The position numbers and the translations under genes are program-made. From the NCBI GenBank assembly GCA_963575745.1, contig CAUYUJ010006569.1, forward strand, positions 247,501 through 311,500: a stretch of 64,000 bases of DNA, read 5' to 3'. Origin of the DNA: Prorocentrum cordatum (taxonomy: Eukaryota > Sar > Dinophyceae > Prorocentrales > Prorocentraceae). The notes beneath the pieces were generated by a model. It searched no databases. It worked only from the letters and a program-made list of their open reading frames with translations, and was not told where the DNA came from. This document shows, piece after piece, positions 1 to 8,359 of this stretch (positions are counted from its first letter, which is position 1; every line of letters begins with the position of its first letter).

Positions 1-712
1 AGATCAATGTAACTGCTGCACCAGCATAATCCTTAATCGTTCCAAAACACCACTCCTGGTACGTTGACGATGGGTATCCGTGAAACTCTTCCAAATGCTT
101 ACAACGAGTGTGCGCGGTGCTATGGCGAGAGCCACATGTTGAAAAGGAATCGCCCGCTATCCGTGAAGCTCTTGCACATGTTTAAAACGAATGTGCGCCG
201 CGCTAAAGCCAGAGCCGCATCTTATGTTTACAACGAATGTGCGCGGCGCTGAGGCGAGAGCCACATTTTGAAAACCATCCGCCCTCAATCCGTGAAGATT
301 TTTCCTCCCCAGCTTCCAATGTTACAGTATTTGCTTTCTTCATTTTGAATGAGGTTGGGAGACCCAACCAACAGCTGGCATCCTATGTCTGCTACAGTAC
401 ACGACAGCACAAAACTATCGGGGACAAGGTATTGGTGTCCACATACTAAACCTGAATGTGAAACCAGGCACGCTTCCAAATGCACCGAATTTTGTAGCCC
501 TCAATCCGTGAAGATCTTGCATTTGTTTAAAGCGAATGTGTGCCGCGCTGAGGCGAGAGGCACATTTTGAAAACCACCCACCCTCAATCCGCAAAACTCT
601 TGCCAACTTTTAAGCTTCAGAATCACAAATGGCAAAAAAGTCTCAGGCGAAACGCCCGGCCCGCCCTAAAAACTGGCCCCGGGGTGCGACAGGGAGTTTA
701 AGGAAAAGGAAT
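1..712 (+). repeat. Dispersed repeat, copy 1, with internal tandem subunits
   Basis: The stretch contains at least three degenerate subunits built round 'aatgtgcgccgcgct' and 'gagagccacattttgaaaacc' (about 170-260, 225-300, 485-600). It ends with a 'gtctcaggcgaaac..cccggccc..gcgacaggga' tail. The same subunits and the same tail recur at 12.81-13.12 kb, again followed directly by a GGA array. No ORF here looks like a gene. It is a dispersed repeat of unknown type, perhaps the end of a larger mobile element. Confidence 0.6.
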
Positions 713-990
713 GGATAAGGAGGAGGAGGAGGAGGGGCACAGGGAGGAGCGGGAGGAGGGGGAGGAGCAGGGAGGAGGAGGAGACGGGGGAGGAGGAGAG
801 GAAAGGAGGAGAGGAGGAGGAGGAGGAGGAGAAGAGGAGGAGAAGCAGGAGAATGAGGAGGAGAAGCAACGAGGAGGAGGAGGAGAAGGAGGAGGAGGAG
901 GACGGGGAGGAGGAGGAGGGAGGAAGGAGGAGGAGTTAGGGGAGGAGAGGAGGAGGAGGAGGAGGAGGAGGAGGAGGAGGAGAAGGAGCG
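713..990 (+). repeat. (GGA)n purine array
   Basis: Imperfect GGA triplets with occasional GAA and GGG. ORFs in it are low-complexity artefacts. Confidence 0.95.
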
Positions 991-1019
991 CGTTTCTTTA
1001 TGTTCGGCGATGACGGGCG

Positions 1020-1066
1020 TCATGGGGGGGGGGGGGGGCGGGGGGGGTATGACGTGACGCCCCCCC
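1020..1066 (+). repeat. G-run / C-run pair
   Basis: Runs of G (about 1023-1045) followed by a run of C (about 1060-1067) with TATGACGTGACG between them. Opposite runs can pair into a hairpin. A similar G-rich block lies at 2551-2590. Confidence 0.7.
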
Positions 1067-1167
1067 CCGCCGTGTGGTTCCAGCACCACAGCCGCACCCG
1101 CGCGCACGACGCGACGACCGACGAACGACGAGCGACGACGACGACGCGAGCAGCATGTAAGTGGCGA

Positions 1168-1467
1168 TCTGCCCATTGCGCCTGTGTACACCACAACGCT
1201 CGCGTGCACCACACCGCGCGTGTGCACCACAGCGCCTGCGTACACCGCAAACAGCCGTGTGCAACGCACCGCCCGCGTATACCACAATAGTTGGGAACAC
1301 TACAGCGATGGTGTACATACACCGCAGCAGCCATGTGCAACACAACGCCCGTGTACACCACTGTGCTTGCGTGCGCCACAGCGCCTGTGCACGCCACAGC
1401 GCCTGTCTACACCACAGCATCCGCGTGCAACGCAGCGCTGTACACCACAGTGCCTGCGTGCATAGGA
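1168..1467 (+). repeat. 18-bp minisatellite, forward orientation
   Basis: About 14 degenerate copies of an 18-bp unit of the type GCCTGTGTACACCACAGC. The unit is a multiple of three, so one frame reads as repeated Ala-Cys-Val-His-His-Ser. All frames are open for the same reason, so this is not evidence for a protein. The same unit appears in reverse orientation at 1.91-2.20 kb. Confidence 0.9.
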
Positions 1468-1551
1468 CAGGACGAAGGAGCATGTACGTCAGGATCTGCT
1501 CCGGACAACTAAACGCCACGCCAGGAAAGTTCTGAGAATCGAATGTGACGT

Positions 1552-1632
1552 TTATCCCTCCTCCCTCCTCCTCCACCTCCTCCACCTCCTCCTCCTCCTC
1601 CTCCTCCTCCTCCTCCTCCTCCTTTTCCTCCT
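1552..1632 (+). repeat. (TCC)n pyrimidine array
   Basis: Near-perfect TCC/ACC triplets, the mirror strand of the GGA arrays nearby. Confidence 0.95.
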
Positions 1633-1904
1633 TCTTACGCCCTGTCGTGCGGTTTGGCGTTGCAGCGCACGTGCGCATCTCAGCGTGCACCACAGAATGG
1701 TCGATTGAATCGGCCCACTTGGTTCTCGGACGGCCAGTTTAGCTGGAGCTTCCTCGACGCAAATGGGAGTTTGGGTGATGCGGGCGGACTCGGGGGGACT
1801 CGTAGATTCCAGCGGCGCTCCTTCGTCCATGAGGATTTGTTTTCCATTGTTTCCTCTGGAATCCATACGCGCTCCATGTTGTCACAAGGATCCCTTCTGA
1901 AATT
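1633..1904. other. Spacer between inverted minisatellites
   Basis: Unique-looking sequence of mixed composition, including the end of the TCC array flank. I see no convincing gene. It forms the loop between the two opposite minisatellite arrays. Confidence 0.4.
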
Positions 1905-2205
1905 ATATGCACAACAGTGGTGCTGTGTTGCACACGGCTGATGTGGTGCACACAGGCGCCGTGGCGTACACAGGCACTGCAATGCACGCAGGCATTGTGG
2001 TGTACACTGGTGCTGTGTTGCGCACGGCTGATGTGGTGTACGGAGGCGCAGTGGTGTACACAGGAGCTGCTGTGCCCGCAGGCACGGTGGCACAAACTGA
2101 CGCTGTGTTGCACGCGGCTGCTGTGGTGTACATCGGCGGTGTGGTGTACACACGCGCTGTGGTGCACGCGGGCACTGTGATGTACACAGGCGTTGTAGTG
2201 CAGAT
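1905..2205 (-). repeat. 18-bp minisatellite, reverse orientation
   Basis: The same 18-bp unit as at 1168-1467 but reverse-complemented (units like GGCGCAGTGGTGTACACA). The end flank 'gcagatcgccaccgacatgt' resembles the reverse complement of 'gcatgtaagtggcgatctgc' beside the forward array. The whole block at about 1.14-2.23 kb is therefore a large imperfect inverted repeat. Confidence 0.85.
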
Positions 2206-2407
2206 CGCCACCGACATGTTCGTGCTACCCGTCCTCCGTCATTCCTAAGCATTCCCAGACGCCGCCAGCGCGAAACGTGACGTCATCGACCCCCTCCCCC
2301 CCAGATGATTGCCGTCATCGGCCCGGACTTTAAAACAGGCTCCAGCAGCGTCCGCGCGCACGACGACGATGAGCGACGAGCGACGAACCACGAGCGACGA
2401 CGACGGA

Positions 2408-2408
2408 A

Positions 2409-2463
<55 letters not shown>
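2408..2463 (+). repeat. (GAC)n array
   Basis: Perfect GAC/ACG triplets, about 18 copies, preceded by degenerate 'gacgagcgacgaac' units. Confidence 0.95.
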
Positions 2464-2464
<1 letters not shown>

Positions 2465-2636
2465 CTGCGGACCAGACACCTATGCGGAGTCCTACGCGGA
2501 CACCTACGCGAATCCCAATGCGCACGGCGGCAGTGCCCGGAGCGCACTGGGGGGGGGGGGCGTTACGTCATAGGGGTGGGGGGGGGGAGCGGGGCCATGA
2601 CGCCCGTCATGCCCCAAGCAATAAAGAAACGGTCTC

Positions 2637-2752
2637 AAGGAGGAGGAGGAGGAGGGGAGGAGGAGGACGAGGAGGAGAAACAGGATGAGGTGGAGGAGGA
2701 GGAGGAGGAGGAGGAGAAACAGGAGGAGGAGGAGGAGCGACAGAGCGACGGA
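2637..2752 (+). repeat. (GGA)n array
   Basis: GGA triplets with interspersed AAC and GAT triplets. Confidence 0.95.
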
Positions 2753-2907
2753 GCGACGCAACGCGCGGCCCCGAGCGGGCTCGGCCTGGGGGGCCAACAG
2801 TACGCCCTGCTGATGCGGCAGCGCCCAAACCTGTGCTCGCAACCGTGCAGCGCCTCTCCGGGCGCGCATCCAGGAAGCTCGCGTGTCGATCCTGGCTGAC
2901 CGCGCCC

Positions 2908-3645
2908 TTAGACTTGCCATCGCTCGGACGTCCATGCCTCGTGCAGTGTTCGGCTCCGTGGGCGTAGCTTTTTGCAAGCTGATCTAACAAGCTCCTCGAT
3001 GGCCCGCGCAGAGAAAAAATGCACCCATCCAAGCGATGCCAAGTAGAGGAACAAACTGTATAAACATACATGTTCGGAGCTCCGGGCGGATTCCTTGCAT
3101 CGGCGCTGGAACCCTCTCCCTGGCGCGTGGAGCGCGCCAGGGGCGGCGCCGGAGGCGCCGCCAGTTGTGGCCCAGCGCCGATCCACGAAATCCTCGCGGA
3201 CTTTCGAACGTTTATGTTTATGCCGCTTTCTCTTCTTCGAGCCCTGACGAGCGCCAACGACCCTCTCGTGGCACGCGGGGGGCACGGAGAGTGCTGGGTG
3301 CTGCCAGGCAATGCCTCCGCAGTCGCCACAAGGCCCACCTCCTCTCGTCGGCTACACGCAAGCATGACCCTGGGTTAGAGTGACCTTTGGTGCGCGGCGT
3401 TCGGGGGGGCCACGGGGGGGGGTCAAAAATAAGGGCGCAACCGCTACTGCTGCACCGCGTTCGGCCATCGAAGGGCCCCAGTGGACCCACGCCAAAGGTC
3501 ACTCCGGCGAAGGGTCACTCTTTCGTGTAGTCGATCTCGTCGTGGTACAGATCACGACGTGCGGTTTTCAAGGGTGTGCGGCCTCCGGGGGCCGTGGCAA
3601 AGACCAGGGACCGCCCAACAAAACAGTTCGGGATGAGAAACGGGT
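2908..3645 (-). CDS. Host gene fragment of unknown function, interrupted by two inverted-repeat elements
   Basis: Minus-strand coding-like pieces lie outside the two inverted-repeat elements. Upstream piece (about 3645-3519) contains VGRSLVFATAPGG and DLYHDEIDY. Middle piece (about 3351-3235) contains REEVGLVATAEALPGSTQH. Downstream piece (about 3046-2908) ends with AIEELVRSACKKLRP and a stop near 2908. If the second element is removed as an intron from GTGACC (3518) to GCGTGTAG (3352), the frame continues in phase 2 (TAC ACG AAA GA|C CGA CGA GAG). The frame after the other element is ambiguous because two frames stay open. I do not recognise a family. The same DEIDY-type string (EEIDYRMD) appears on the minus strand near 29.82 kb, so a domain may be shared. 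Confidence 0.4.
3059..3222 (-). mobile_element. Inverted-repeat element, family IR-1, copy 1
   Basis: A ~164-bp foldback element. The outer arms read TATAAACATACATGTTCGG on the left and (reverse complement of the right end) CATAAACATAAACGTTCG. The arms continue to the GC-rich centre GGCGCGTGGAGCGCGCC / GGCGCCGGAGGCGCC. Two close relatives are at 14.91-15.06 kb and 27.78-27.94 kb. There is no ORF of its own. Here it separates two coding-like blocks and may be spliced out, with TTTATACAG as a possible acceptor at its end. It is MITE/introner-like in form. Confidence 0.8.
3347..3534 (-). mobile_element. Inverted-repeat element, family IR-2, copy 1 (probable intron)
   Basis: A ~187-bp element with ~44-bp terminal inverted repeats, starting gtcggctacacgcaagcatg on the left. 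The right end, reverse-complemented, reads tcgactacacgaaagagtg. Interior arms hold GGTCACTC/GAGTGACC. A second copy with the same ends, length and internal layout is at 27.52-27.71 kb inside the glycosyltransferase gene. On the minus strand both copies end in TTGCGTGTAG, a usable 3' splice site. Confidence 0.8.
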
Positions 3646-3689
3646 CCCGCGGAAGGGGCCCAAACCTCTGGGGGTCCACGAGGTTTAAA

Positions 3690-4140
3690 AAAGTGGAGCT
3701 ATGGGAAGGACTAGGAGGAGGACGAGGAGGGTAGGAAAGGGAGAGACCAACTTGTCCCAGGAGCCTATCCCAGGAACCAACCGTGAGGATCCCAATAGCA
3801 TAGACCTCTGTTTGATTCCAATCGGGTTCCCAGTCGGATTCCAATGATAAGGGTTCCTATTGAACTGAAGAAGGGTACTAATAGGACGCCAATCGGATTG
3901 CACATATGTGGAGTCCGATTGGATTCCTCGGGATTCGAATAGGAAGGATTCTTAACGGACTCCAGTAGAATGCCAACTGGACTCGCCAGTATGATCCCAA
4001 GTGGGGCTCCAATAGAAGGGTTCCTACTGATTTCCAGAAGGACTCCAACATGACTCTGAGAGAATTCCAGTAGCAAGGATTTCGGTGGATTCCAAAAGGA
4101 TCCCAATGGGCTTTCAAAAGGAAGGGCTCGTAATGGATTC
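3690..4140 (+). repeat. Degenerate minisatellite (~20-26 bp unit)
   Basis: Many diverged copies of a unit like 'ggattccaataggaaggatt' in plus orientation, with variable spacing. The minus-strand reading (NPIGI.., NPSYW..) is a by-product of the repeat. Confidence 0.6.
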
Positions 4141-4495
4141 CAGTCCGCCGAGCCCTTCGCGAACCGACGGGCTGCGTGGCGGAAACTTCCACGCGAACTA
4201 CAACAATTCCAAACTACGATGTTGTGGCTCCTGGTGTCGGGTTCCAAGTGCATCAACGCGTGAAGACCCCGCACCCCTTGCTTGCGCCCGCGAGGCCACA
4301 AACAACGCAGCCGCGCTGCCACGGCCATGCCTCGGAGGCTACGCCGCGCACGCGCTCGACAGCGCGCTGCGTGTGCACGCGTGCTGCTGCGGTACCTGAA
4401 CGGATGCTGCCATCCGCACAATGCCCCCGCGAAAAACTTACGGCCCTCCTTTGGATCGTCGGCGGAGCCAGCAGCTTTTAGGTAAGGATAGGGGG
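4141..4495. other. Unassigned sequence
   Basis: Non-repetitive sequence. Several short ORFs on both strands, none with a recognisable motif. I see nothing supportable here. Confidence 0.3.
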
Positions 4496-4497
4496 GA

Positions 4498-4498
4498 C

Positions 4499-4536
<38 letters not shown>

Positions 4537-4600
4537 GGAGGAGGAGGAGGAGGAGGAGGAGGAGGAGGAGGAGGAGGAGAAGGAGGCGGAGGCGGAGGAC
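4498..4600 (+). repeat. (GAT)n then (GGA)n array
   Basis: About 13 GAT triplets (4498-4536) turn directly into GGA triplets (4535-4600). Confidence 0.95.
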
Positions 4601-4654
4601 GAGAGGGGGAGAGGATGGCGAGGAGGGAGGGAGGCGAGGAGGGAGGACGGAGAG

Positions 4655-4735
4655 AGAAGGGGACAAGCTAGGTGCGCTCGCGCAACATCTAACATCCCCT
4701 CCTTCCCTCCCATTCCTTCCCATTGAGCTGTGTTG
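4655..4735 (+). repeat. Dispersed repeat next to a GGA array, copy 1
   Basis: The string 'ggacaagctaggtgcgctcg' followed by 'catctaacatcc' and a CCTTCCCTCCCATTCC tail. The same order occurs at 48.64-48.72 kb, also just after a GGA array and just upstream (minus strand) of a LINE ORF1. It may be a LINE 5' remnant. Confidence 0.65.
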
Positions 4736-4814
4736 TCTATATCTGCGGACGCGTGTCGTAGCCGACCTCGAACTCCATTCCCCAATCAAAGCACCCTAAT
4801 GGCAGCAAAGATGG

Positions 4815-5222
4815 CATGTGAGAACTGTGGGGCAGGTGGGAACTGTGGGACCTGGACTTGTGATATGTGTGCGGATCTGTGGAACCTGCGGGACTTCTGT
4901 AGCCTGTGGGACTTGTGGGACCTGTGGGACCTGTGGGACCTGTGCGGCAGGTGGGAACTGTGGACCTGCAGGGCCTGCGGGACCTGCGGGACTTGTGGGA
5001 CCAGTGCGAGCTGGAGGACCTCTGTGGCCTGTGGGGCCTGTGAGACCTGCGACACCAATGGGACCTGCGAGACCTGCGAGACCGGTGGGACATGTGGGAC
5101 CGGCGGGACATGTGGGACCTGTGGGACCTGGGGGACCTCTGTGGGACCTGTGAAACCTGCGACATCTGTGGGACCTGTGGACCTGTGGGATCTGTGGGAC
5201 CTGTGGGACCTGGGGCCGGCAC
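4815..5222 (+). repeat. 9-bp minisatellite TGTGGGACC
   Basis: More than 30 degenerate copies of TGTGGGACC or TGCGGGACC. Frames read as WDL, GTC or collagen-like GPV/GPA triplets, which follow from the period of nine and not from selection. A shorter array of the same unit lies at 6.45-6.62 kb. Confidence 0.9.
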
Positions 5223-5277
5223 GGGAACGGAAAGAGCGCTTCAGAAACAGAAGCCGAAATTACTCACACCACCGTTC

Positions 5278-5520
5278 GTACTGGGAGTCTTGGCGTTGAG
5301 AGCTTGTTACGTCACCCCTCGCTCTTGGGAGCCTTGGTGTTCAGAGATTGTTGCGTTGCCGCCCGTTCCGGAGCCTTGGCTGGGCCTTGGTGTCAGGAAC
5401 TTGTTACATCACCGCTCTCTGCTGGGAGCCTTGGTCTTATCAGCTTGTTTACGTCACTGATCGCTCTTGGGAGCCTTGGTGTGAAGAGCTTTTTGCGTTA
5501 CCGATCGCTCTTTATTTGGC
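5278..5520 (+). repeat. ~52-bp tandem repeat
   Basis: Four to five units with the core 'gggagccttggtgt' followed by 'gcttgttacgtcac' and 'cgctctt'. Spacing varies about 50-60 bp. Confidence 0.75.
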
Positions 5521-6320
5521 GTCTCTGGGCCTTCTTGGGGGTCCTAATGGGGCACTTGTGGATCCCTTTTCGGGGCCTCTGGGGGGCCTCTTGGGGGCCT
5601 GTCGGGGCTTCTTGGGGTGGCTCTTGGGGTCTCCTGGGAGCTTCTTGGGGCGAAAAGCTAGACTTTTCGGTTCGTGGTCCCCCTCTTGGGGCCGTGTTGG
5701 GGCCCTCTTGGGCGTTTCTTGGGCCGTCTTGGGGCCCTCTTGTGCCGTTGTGGGGGCCTCTTAGGAGGCTCTTGGGCCGTCTTGGGGCGGTCTTTGGGGG
5801 CCTCATGGACCGTCTTGTACGCCGTGAAAGCCGAAAAGCCATGTATGCTAAAAATGTACGTCTTCCCATAGGAAATCAATGATTTTGGCCTCCTGCTAGC
5901 CTCTTGGGACACCTCTTGGGGGCCTCTTGGGGCTTCTTGGGGGGCTCTTGGGGCCTCCTGGGAGCGTCGTGGGGCGAAAGGCTAAACTTTTCGGTTCGTG
6001 GTCCCCCTCTTGGGGCCGTGTTGGGGCCCTCTTGGGCAGTCTTGGGCGCCTCTTGGGCCGTCTGGGGGCCCTCTTGGGCCCCTTTGGGGGCCCCTTGGGA
6101 GCCTCTTGGGCCGTGGGGGCCTCTTGGGCCGTCGTCAACGCCGTGAAAGCAGAAAAGCCGTACATGCTAAAAATGCACGTTTTCCTACGGACAATCAATG
6201 AGTTTGGCCTCTTGGGGCCCTCTTGGGACGCCCCTTGGGCGCCTGTTGGGGGCCTCTTGGGCCGTCTTGGGCGGTCTTGGGCTCTCTTGGAGCGCTCTTG
6301 GGCCGTCTTGGGGGGGGAAC
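5521..6320 (+). repeat. CTTGGGGCC minisatellite with ~330-bp higher-order unit
   Basis: A short unit 'cttgggggcctcttgggg' is amplified throughout. Two larger blocks (about 5640-5890 and 5970-6215) share the order: 'ttttcggttcgtggtccccc', CTTGGGG units, 'gccgtgaaagc', 'atgctaaaaatg', 'aatcaatga'. They are spaced about 330 bp. Related sequence in the opposite orientation is at 42.98-43.14 kb and 60.49-60.66 kb. Confidence 0.8.
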
Positions 6321-6449
6321 CCGAAAAACCGGCAACAACCCATGGGAAAACCCGAAAACGGCCATTACCAACCCTGCGCCTCCGCCTCGCCCCTCCCCTG
6401 GACCCCTCCCGTAAGGCTTCGCCCCACACTAGAACGTCATCACTCGGAC

Positions 6450-6620
6450 ATCGCTCGGACCTGCGGGACCTGCGACACCTGTGGGACCAGTCAGGCCTGG
6501 GGTACCTGTGGTACCTGTGGGACGACCTGTGACACCTGTGGGTCCTGTGGGGCCTCAGGGACCTGTGGGACTTGTTGGGCCTGCGAGACCTGCGGGAGCT
6601 GCGAGACCTGTGGGATCCAG
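6450..6620 (+). repeat. 9-bp minisatellite TGTGGGACC, second array
   Basis: The same unit as at 4.8-5.2 kb (cctgcgggacctgcgacacc and so on), about 18 copies. Confidence 0.85.
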
Positions 6621-7090
6621 AAAGATGGCCCACGCTGGGGCGAGAGCGCCAATCCGAACGACGGGAGCAAAACGCCGATCCGAAAATGAGGCCCATGCTG
6701 CAGAGGGAGCACCATTTTGAAACACAGAAACAATCACATTGAAACAAGCCAGCAAACAAATCAAATAATGGCATCCTGTGTGTTCCCTTCTTTACGAAAA
6801 AATGCAAACAACATATACGGAGAGAACCAGCCATCTTCTGGACAACTTCAGAGGAGAGAGGACAGCAGTATTCAGACGGAGCAATTGTGGAGGAGGATAC
6901 GGGGGATGAAGAGAAGGGGGAGGAGAAGGGCTTCTTATTTCAAGAGGGGGCCCGCGCCGACTGAAAACATCGGACACTATGGCGTCCGCTCTTGAATCCG
7001 CCTTCCTTCGTCCCATCTTAGATTTTGGATCCAGATGTTGTTAAATATTCAGTGGTGCCTGGCGTGTTGCGCAACCTTCGAACGACAACG
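6621..7090. other. Unassigned sequence
   Basis: Mixed sequence with a 'gctgcagagggagcaccatttt' motif (about 6698-6719) loosely like the 'gctgcagcgggagcacga' pair at 48.88-48.96 kb, and a short GGAGAA purine stretch near 6900. No gene seen. Confidence 0.3.
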
Positions 7091-7094
7091 TATC

Positions 7095-7126
7095 AGATGT
7101 TGGACCTTGGGCCCAACATCTGGACT
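7095..7126. repeat. Short palindrome (hairpin)
   Basis: CAGATGTTGG, then ACCTTGGG, then CCCAACATCTG: a perfect 10-bp stem with a short loop. Confidence 0.7.
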
Positions 7127-7269
7127 TTGGACGCAACGCAGGGCCTCGGGGGCCCTGGCGGCACCTCTCTGAAAAGCCTCGCTTGCTCGGGCGAGCGCCC
7201 AGCGCCCGTGGATCGTCCTCCCCTCTCCCGAGCACTGCCCTGGCCGTGCTTCGTGGCGCCGGGGCCCTT

Positions 7270-7525
7270 TCCGACGGCTAGCTGGGCGGCGGGCTGGCTG
7301 GTGCACAGACTTGCTGGCTGAGTGGCTGACTGGTTGGTCGTGTGGCTGGCTGGCGGATTGGACGGCTAGCTCGTTGGTCGGCTGGCCGGTTGGCCAGTTG
7401 GCCCGTTGACTGGTTGGCCGGTTGGCCGGCTCGTGGATGCCTGGATAGTCGGTTGGTTTGCTGGTTAGCTGGCTGGATGGGTGGCTGGTTGGCTTGTTGG
7501 TTGGCTGGTTGGCTGGTTCTCTCGC
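7270..7525 (+). repeat. GGCTGGTT minisatellite
   Basis: Long run of 4-8 bp units of TGGC/TGGT (ggctggttggctggtt), degenerate on the left. The Trp/Leu/Gly-rich reading frames are repeat artefacts. Confidence 0.9.
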
Positions 7526-7636
7526 TTGTTGGACCCCCTACTCCCCTACTCCCTGTACTCCCCTACTCCCTCTCCGCCGCTTCCTCGTTCTTTCTCGCGC
7601 TACCCCTTCCTCATCGTCGCCCTGCCTCGTCCTACC

Positions 7637-7693
7637 TCTCCTCCTCCTCCTCCTCCTCCTCCTCCTCCTCCTCCTCCTCCTCCTCCTCCTACT
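7637..7693 (+). repeat. (TCC)n array
   Basis: Near-perfect TCC triplets. Confidence 0.95.
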
Positions 7694-7943
7694 CGACCCA
7701 CTGCTCACATTGACATGGATGGCTGCACGCGGAAATCGAGCAGTGGACACGCGCTCCAATATGAGAGATGGGTCCCATGAGGGACTTTGGGCGCAGCATG
7801 GAACTTTAAAATTGGGCACCCCCCCTGTGTTGAGCACTGTCGAAGGCACACACGATGTCGGACAAATAACTCCAGCACTGGAGGTTACCGACTCCCGCTC
7901 GACACTCTCCGACCCACACGGCCCAAGATTGGCAAAACAAACC

Positions 7944-8010
7944 CAAGTGTGATAACAACAAACACTTATCGGCTCGAGTGTTTTTTTATTACAGTCGAGC
8001 ATCACACTTG
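7944..8010. repeat. 67-bp nested inverted repeat
   Basis: The outer arms are CAAGTGTGAT (7944) and ATCACACTTG (8001-8010). Inner arms are GGCTCGA and TCGAGC. There is a T-rich loop with 'ttattacag'. It is a compact stem-loop, possibly a small foldback element. Confidence 0.65.
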
Positions 8011-8094
8011 TTCATTCGGGGCCAAAGGTGGCATATCAACTCCAGCTCCAAAACTTCAGCCATCCTCTGGGGCAACCAGCGAAACTCGAGAGGT

Positions 8095-8352
8095 GGAGGA
8101 AAGCGAGGATGGAGGAGGAGGGGGGAGGAGAAGGAGATGAGGAGGGAGGGGTGACGGAGAGGACGAGAAGAAAGGCGAGGAAGAAGAGGAGGCTGGCTGG
8201 CTACTCTGCACATGACAAAGTCTCATTTGTCAACCAAAACAGGCGACTGAACTGGCGCAAAAGACAACTGTCCTCCCAGCGGTGTCAAACATTCGAGGGA
8301 CGCCTCAGAGAAAGATCAGGAGGAGAGGAGGAGGAGGAGGAGGAGGAGGAGG
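8095..8352 (+). repeat. Two short GGA-rich stretches
   Basis: GGA-rich sequence at about 8095-8190 and 8319-8352, at the 5' side of the decayed retroelement that follows. Confidence 0.7.
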
Positions 8353-8359
8353 ACCAACC

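Noticed and set aside
1168-1467. Secreted repeat protein with ACVHHS units
   Set aside because: An 18-bp minisatellite, with the reverse-strand copy at 1.9 kb reading equally well as TGAVVY units.
4815-5222. Collagen-like protein (GPV/GPA repeats)
   Set aside because: The 9-bp unit forces a three-residue period in every frame; the other frames give WDL and GTC repeats of equal quality, and there is no flanking gene structure.
5498-6834. Basic Pro/Arg-rich minus-strand ORFs (RPKSP, APRRPKK)
   Set aside because: By-products of the CTTGGGGCC minisatellite; the higher-order unit has no conserved frame start or stop.
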